From assembly GCF_014653215.1 (NCBI RefSeq), contig NZ_BNAI01000012.1, forward strand, positions 2,742 to 54,948: DNA of 52,207 nucleotides, written 5' to 3'. A program made the position numbers and the translations under genes. Of this stretch, positions 50,652-52,207 are shown piece after piece (within the stretch, counting starts at the first letter, position 1; each line of letters opens with the position of its first letter). The DNA is from Pseudolysinimonas yzui. Its GTDB lineage: Bacteria; Actinomycetota; Actinomycetes; Actinomycetales; Microbacteriaceae. Below the pieces are notes generated by a model, which saw nothing but the letters and a program-made list of their open reading frames with translations, was not told the origin of the DNA and did no database searches.

Positions 50652-51998
50652 CTACGGCGTCGGATGCCGGGCGTCGTAGTCGCGGAACGAACTCTGGGCC
50701 CGCACGAGCACCGCGATCAGCCCGATGATCAGGATGCCGCCGAGCACCGGCGGGAACCACAGCGCCACCGCGGCCGCGAACACCCCGATGTAGAGGTCGC
50801 CGATGCGCGGGCCACCCGTGACGACGACGATGAAGATGCCCTGCAGTCGCCCGCGCATCTCGTCAGGGGAGGCCATGAGCAGCATCGTGCCGCGGAAGAT
50901 CGCGCTGATCTCGTCGCTCGCCCCCATGCCGAGCAGGGCGAGCGCCGCGAGGCCGAGGGCGACCGGGTTGACCTCGCCGAAGTCCTCGCCGACGTCGGCG
51001 ACCCATCCCTGAGCGAGGCCGATCTGCATGCCGAGCACCGTGAGACCGAACAGCAGCGCGAAGCCGCCGTAGACGGTGATCGCGCGCCCGACGGCGAGAC
51101 CGTGCCGGTGCACGTGCCCGACCGGCCCGCTGAACAAGCTCGCGAGGAAGGTGCCCACCGCCATCGCCGCGGTGAGCACGCCGACCGTCACCGGCCCGCC
51201 GCCGAACACGAGCACGCCGAGGGCGGGGAACAACACGTGCGGTCGCCCGAACGCCATCGCGACGATGTCGACGATGAACGACATGCGGATGTTGGGGGCG
51301 CTGCGCAGGAACTCGACGCCCTGCTTGAGCGACTTCCACCCGGGGCGCTCGGCCCCTTCGGAGGGCGACATGCGCGGCAGCGTGATGATGCCGAGGAACA
51401 TCGTCGAGAACAGCAGCACGTCGACGAGGTAGGTCCAGCCGAAGCCGACACTCGCGACGAGCACGCCCGCGAGCGCCGGGCCGAGGGTGAGCTGGATGCC
51501 GAACGCGATGCCGTTCAGCGCGCTCGCCGCGGGCACCAGCTCGCCGGGGAGGAGCCGGGGAGTGACCGACTGCCGGGTCGTCATCTGCACCGTCGAGGCG
51601 ACCGAGCCGAGGGTCGCGAGCAGGTAGAGCGGCCAGACCGGCACGTCGCCCTCGGCGAGACCGGTGTCGTACCAGGCGATCAGCGCGAGACCGATCGTCG
51701 AGCTCCAGCCGACGAGGGCGCTCACGAGCAGCACCAGCTTGCGGTCGAAGGCGTCCGCGATCATGCCGCCCCAGAGGCCCGCAATGATCATCGGCACGAG
51801 ACCGATGCCGCCGACGAGCGAGACCGCGAAGGTCGACCCGGTGATGTCGTAGATCTGCAGACCCACCGCGACGATCGTGAGCTGTGCGCCGATGCCCGAG
51901 ATCGCGCCGCCGAACCAGAGCCGCGCGAACGCGGGTGAGACGCGCAGGGGAGTGGTGTCGACGAACCGGCGGCGCTTCGGCGGCGTCTCGTCGGTCAC
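50652..51998 (-). CDS. MFS exporter, EntS-like (448 aa)
   Basis: This is a major facilitator of the MFS_3/enterobactin-exporter type. It has about 12 membrane segments; FARLWFGGAISGIGAQLTIV near the start, LWGGMIADAFDRKLVLL (loop 2-3 motif) and QSVTPRLLPGELVPAASALN are characteristic. The start is GTG at 51998. It lies 20 nt upstream of the molybdopterin protein on the same strand. The exported compound is unknown. Confidence 0.9.
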   Translation of the reverse strand: MTDETPPKRRRFVDTTPLRVSPAFARLWFGGAISGIGAQLTIVAVGLQIYDITGSTFAVSLVGGIGLVPMIIAGLWGGMIADAFDRKLVLLVSALVGWSSTIGLALIAWYDTGLAEGDVPVWPLYLLATLGSVASTVQMTTRQSVTPRLLPGELVPAASALNGIAFGIQLTLGPALAGVLVASVGFGWTYLVDVLLFSTMFLGIITLPRMSPSEGAERPGWKSLKQGVEFLRSAPNIRMSFIVDIVAMAFGRPHVLFPALGVLVFGGGPVTVGVLTAAMAVGTFLASLFSGPVGHVHRHGLAVGRAITVYGGFALLFGLTVLGMQIGLAQGWVADVGEDFGEVNPVALGLAALALLGMGASDEISAIFRGTMLLMASPDEMRGRLQGIFIVVVTGGPRIGDLYIGVFAAAVALWFPPVLGGILIIGLIAVLVRAQSSFRDYDARHPTP

Positions 51999-52207
51999 CC
52001 GGTCGAGCGTACTGGCGGGAGTTCCGCGGTCGCTGTCCGTTGTTCCATAGGCCGGAAGGCGGGCGCGCTTCTAGCGTGGAGTCAGTGTCAGGGTGACATT
52101 GCCGCGTTGCGGTGGTTGGCTCCTGATCACTGGGTGTCTGGCTCTTAGCGTGGGTGCCGCCTTCGGGCTGGCGAGCATGCGTTTTGCCGACGCCCGGTGT
52201 GATGGAC
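51999..52207. other. right-edge region with a UUCG-type hairpin
   Basis: No gene can be called in the last 209 nt. From about 52,080 the sequence changes character. GCCGCC and GGC-T-GGC flank TTCG at 52,156-52,172, a 6-bp stem with a bulge and a stable TTCG loop. It could be the non-coding start of a structured RNA or an insertion element continuing beyond the edge. Nothing more can be supported. Confidence 0.3.

Noticed and set aside
1-52207. CRISPR array, tRNA or rRNA genes, prophage or integrase
   Set aside because: No regularly spaced repeats, no tRNA-like fold with the conserved T-arm sequence, and no integrase or phage-like gene were seen on either strand.

Overview
The window looks like a high-GC Gram-positive chromosome, most like an actinobacterium of the Microbacteriaceae type. 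The signs are GTG and TTG starts, many 1-4 nt ATGA/GTGA overlaps, carbohydrate ABC importers without their own ATPase, Gram-positive-type L-rhamnose enzymes (isomerase, and a fused aldolase/dehydrogenase), and IS256 and IS481 family elements. The species cannot be named from the sequence.

Positions 1 to about 44,465 form a sugar-catabolic island. 1-6,741: an L-rhamnose isomerase cut by the window edge and a GH78 alpha-L-rhamnosidase run leftward, divergent from ABC importer 1. LacI-type operators sit in the shared promoter region and before rhaI. 6,776-11,686: GntR regulator and SDR, divergent from SDR, gluconokinase-like kinase and cyclase-family hydrolase, then a LacI regulator. 11,985-13,504: an IS256-family element abutting an aldo/keto reductase that looks truncated at its C-terminus. 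13,506-16,128: aldo/keto reductase and class II aldolase, divergent from a DeoR regulator. 16,216-18,480: Gfo/Idh oxidoreductase, an internally deleted ribokinase and an SDR. 19,167-23,644: NAD-dependent epimerase/dehydratase, ADP-ribosylglycohydrolase-family protein and rhamnulokinase. 23,704-24,933: an AldO-like alditol oxidase, divergent from the next operon.

25,237-35,373 is a long rightward operon: ABC importer 2, a 2-hydroxyacid dehydrogenase, an internally deleted TIM-barrel isomerase, a second GH78 rhamnosidase, a ThuA-like protein and the fused rhamnulose-1-phosphate aldolase/lactaldehyde dehydrogenase. 35,444-43,873 is a second catabolic set: RpiB-like isomerase, ThuA-like protein, Gfo/Idh, phosphotriesterase-like hydrolase, TIM-barrel isomerase, LtnD-like dehydrogenase, DhaK-DhaL kinase, a second RpiB-like isomerase (DerI-like) and a second cyclase-family hydrolase. 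A decayed IS481-family element (43,880-44,465) ends the island. From 44,466 to the right edge the genes look like ordinary core genome: EamA transporter, bile-acid-symporter family protein, zinc alcohol dehydrogenase, Gfo/Idh, LysE exporter, membrane-anchored sulfite-oxidase-like protein and an MFS exporter.

Taken together, the genes predict uptake of rhamnosides, cleavage by two GH78 enzymes, and phosphorylative L-rhamnose breakdown (rhaI, rhaB, rhaEW) to DHAP and lactaldehyde/lactate. A second route appears to process another sugar, polyol or sugar acid through oxidation, hydrolysis, DhaKL-type phosphorylation and RpiB-type isomerisation, possibly a four-carbon sugar pathway. That second route is the most interesting unexplained part of the window.
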